Assembly: GCA_028277325.1 (NCBI GenBank)
Contig: JANQGL010000138.1
Span: 1 to 5,997 of the forward strand
Length of the DNA: 5,997 bases
Reading direction: 5' to 3'
Source of the DNA: Magnetospira sp.
GTDB lineage: Bacteria; Pseudomonadota; Alphaproteobacteria; Rhodospirillales; Magnetospiraceae
Shown: positions 5,257 through 5,997 of the stretch, one piece after another
Numbering within the stretch: position 1 is the stretch's first letter
Layout: the number at the start of each line of letters is the position of its first letter
Notes under the pieces: model-generated
Seen by the model: only the letters and a program-made list of their open reading frames with translations
Database searches by the model: none
Told to the model about the DNA's origin: nothing
Position numbers and translations under genes: made by a program

Positions 5257-5997
5257 CAGAACAAGTCCCCCTGGGATCCGTCGCCCTTGCGCGGCGCGCG
5301 AGACGGCGCCTTCGGCGGCGGGCCGCCGGTCGCCACCACCGGAAGGTCGGCGTCCTGGAAGGTCAGTGTCAGCGCGCGGCCCGGCCGCACCCCGGCCGCC
5401 GCCGTGACCGGCCGTCCGCCGGCGTCGCGGACCACGGCGAAACCGCGCTCCAGCACCCGCCGGTAGGAATAGCTTTCCAGCAGCCGTCCCAAGTGCTCCA
5501 GCCAGGTGGCCGGCTCGCGCAGCAGGGTCCGGCCGACCCGGTCGAAGGCGCGGGATTCGGCGTCCAGGCGGGTCGCCGCCTCGGCGAGTCGCGGCCGCGG
5601 ATCGGGCAGGCGCCCCGACCACAGATCGAGCAGGGCGCGCCGCCGGTCGAGCCAGTTGGCGAGCCCGTTGTCCAGCCGCTCGGCCCGGTCGTCGAGCCGC
5701 TGGGTCAGCTCGTCGAGCCGCCGCCGCGGATCGGGCAGTCCGCGCGCCAGGCTGGCCAGCCGGTCGTCGTTGCGCGCCAGGAATCGGGCGGTGGCGCCGA
5801 TCAGGCGGCCGTCCAGGTCGCGGACCTGGGCCAGCAGTTCGCCGCGCACCGGCACCGCCAGCTCGGCCGCCGCGGTCGGCGTCGGGGCGCGCAGATCGGC
5901 CGCCAGGTCGATCAGGGTGGTGTCGGTTTCGTGGCCGACCGCCGAGATCAGCGGAATCTCCGAGGCGGCGGCGGCGCGCGCCACCGCCTCCTCGTTG
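5256..5997 (-). CDS. xseA: exodeoxyribonuclease VII large subunit, C-terminal part
   Basis: XseA with XseB forms exonuclease VII, a metal-independent nuclease that degrades single-stranded DNA to oligonucleotides. The gene runs off the right edge; 246 residues are visible from codon 5996-5994, roughly half of the usual 400-530. The visible part begins NEEAVARA and contains the conserved SAVGHETD (H22, E23, D25 of the fragment) and DLRAPTPTAAAEL. A long Arg/Leu/Asp-rich helical region follows with two LPDPR.RL units, then SYSYRRVLERGFAVVRDAGG and a small C-terminal beta region. The tail is Pro/Lys-rich and ends GDGSQGDLF, as seen in many alphaproteobacterial XseA proteins. The TGA overlaps the M23 peptidase ATG by one base. 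The GTG at 5984 is internal, not a start. Confidence 0.95.
   Translation of the reverse strand, partial: NEEAVARAAAASEIPLISAVGHETDTTLIDLAADLRAPTPTAAAELAVPVRGELLAQVRDLDGRLIGATARFLARNDDRLASLARGLPDPRRRLDELTQRLDDRAERLDNGLANWLDRRRALLDLWSGRLPDPRPRLAEAATRLDAESRAFDRVGRTLLREPATWLEHLGRLLESYSYRRVLERGFAVVRDAGGRPVTAAAGVRPGRALTLTFQDADLPVVATGGPPPKAPSRAPRKGDGSQGDLF
5266..5272 (-). promoter_or_regulatory. ribosome binding site of the M23 peptidase gene
   Basis: On the minus strand AGGGGGA lies nine bases before ATG 5256, inside the last codons of xseA, which fits coupled translation of the two genes. Confidence 0.55.
5595..5738 (-). repeat. 43-codon internal repeat in xseA
   Basis: The same 15 bases occur at 5595-5609 and 5724-5738, exactly 129 bases apart and in frame. 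Both encode LPDPR, followed by (R/P)RL(D/A)E and a second RLD unit. This is an internal repeat of the helical region of XseA. Confidence 0.7.

Noticed and set aside
1..5997. CRISPR array, tRNA, rRNA or insertion sequence
   Set aside because: No spaced direct repeats, no cloverleaf-like sequence and no transposase motifs were seen on either strand.

Overview
The window is about 6 kb of high-GC DNA (roughly 70% G+C in the flanking genes). Gene order and protein character fit an alphaproteobacterium, probably of the Rhodospirillales type: a CP4-like (class II) AroA, then cytidylate kinase, then a 570-residue six-domain ribosomal protein S1. The host assignment is inferred from family resemblance and composition; no rRNA is present.

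Layout. Bases 1-851 hold the C-terminal 282 codons of aroA (+). Bases 848-1763 hold a low-GC insert with two genes: an unrecognised small protein (848-1210) and a DUF2335-type two-helix membrane protein (1191-1763). Bases 1760-2398 hold cmk and bases 2539-4251 hold rpsA, both on +. Between cmk and rpsA lies a 140-base leader with strong GC hairpins and a possible 10-codon upstream ORF. Bases 4252-4428 are a convergent gap with a coding-like minus-strand remnant. On the minus strand follow an exported M23 (LytM-type) peptidase (4429-5256) and the C-terminal half of xseA (5256-5997, running off the window). xseA is transcribed first and its stop overlaps the peptidase start.

How the genes work together. 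AroA makes EPSP in the shikimate pathway, Cmk phosphorylates CMP/dCMP, and S1 brings mRNA to the 30S subunit. aroA-cmk-rpsA is a familiar bacterial housekeeping order. XseA is the large subunit of exonuclease VII, and the M23 protein is a predicted periplasmic peptidoglycan hydrolase; the two probably share a transcript.

The most notable feature is the aroA/cmk insert. Its base composition differs sharply from its surroundings, yet it keeps the operon unbroken. Its first ORF can start on the aroA stop (ATGA), its second overlaps the first, and its last stop overlaps the cmk start (ATGA). Both boundaries carry an AGAAGG copy in the same reading frame, so the insert could be removed to leave a clean aroA-cmk overlap. 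I read it as a horizontally acquired, translationally coupled two-gene cassette of unknown function. Second in interest is the coding-like debris between rpsA and the peptidase gene, which suggests a rearrangement point.
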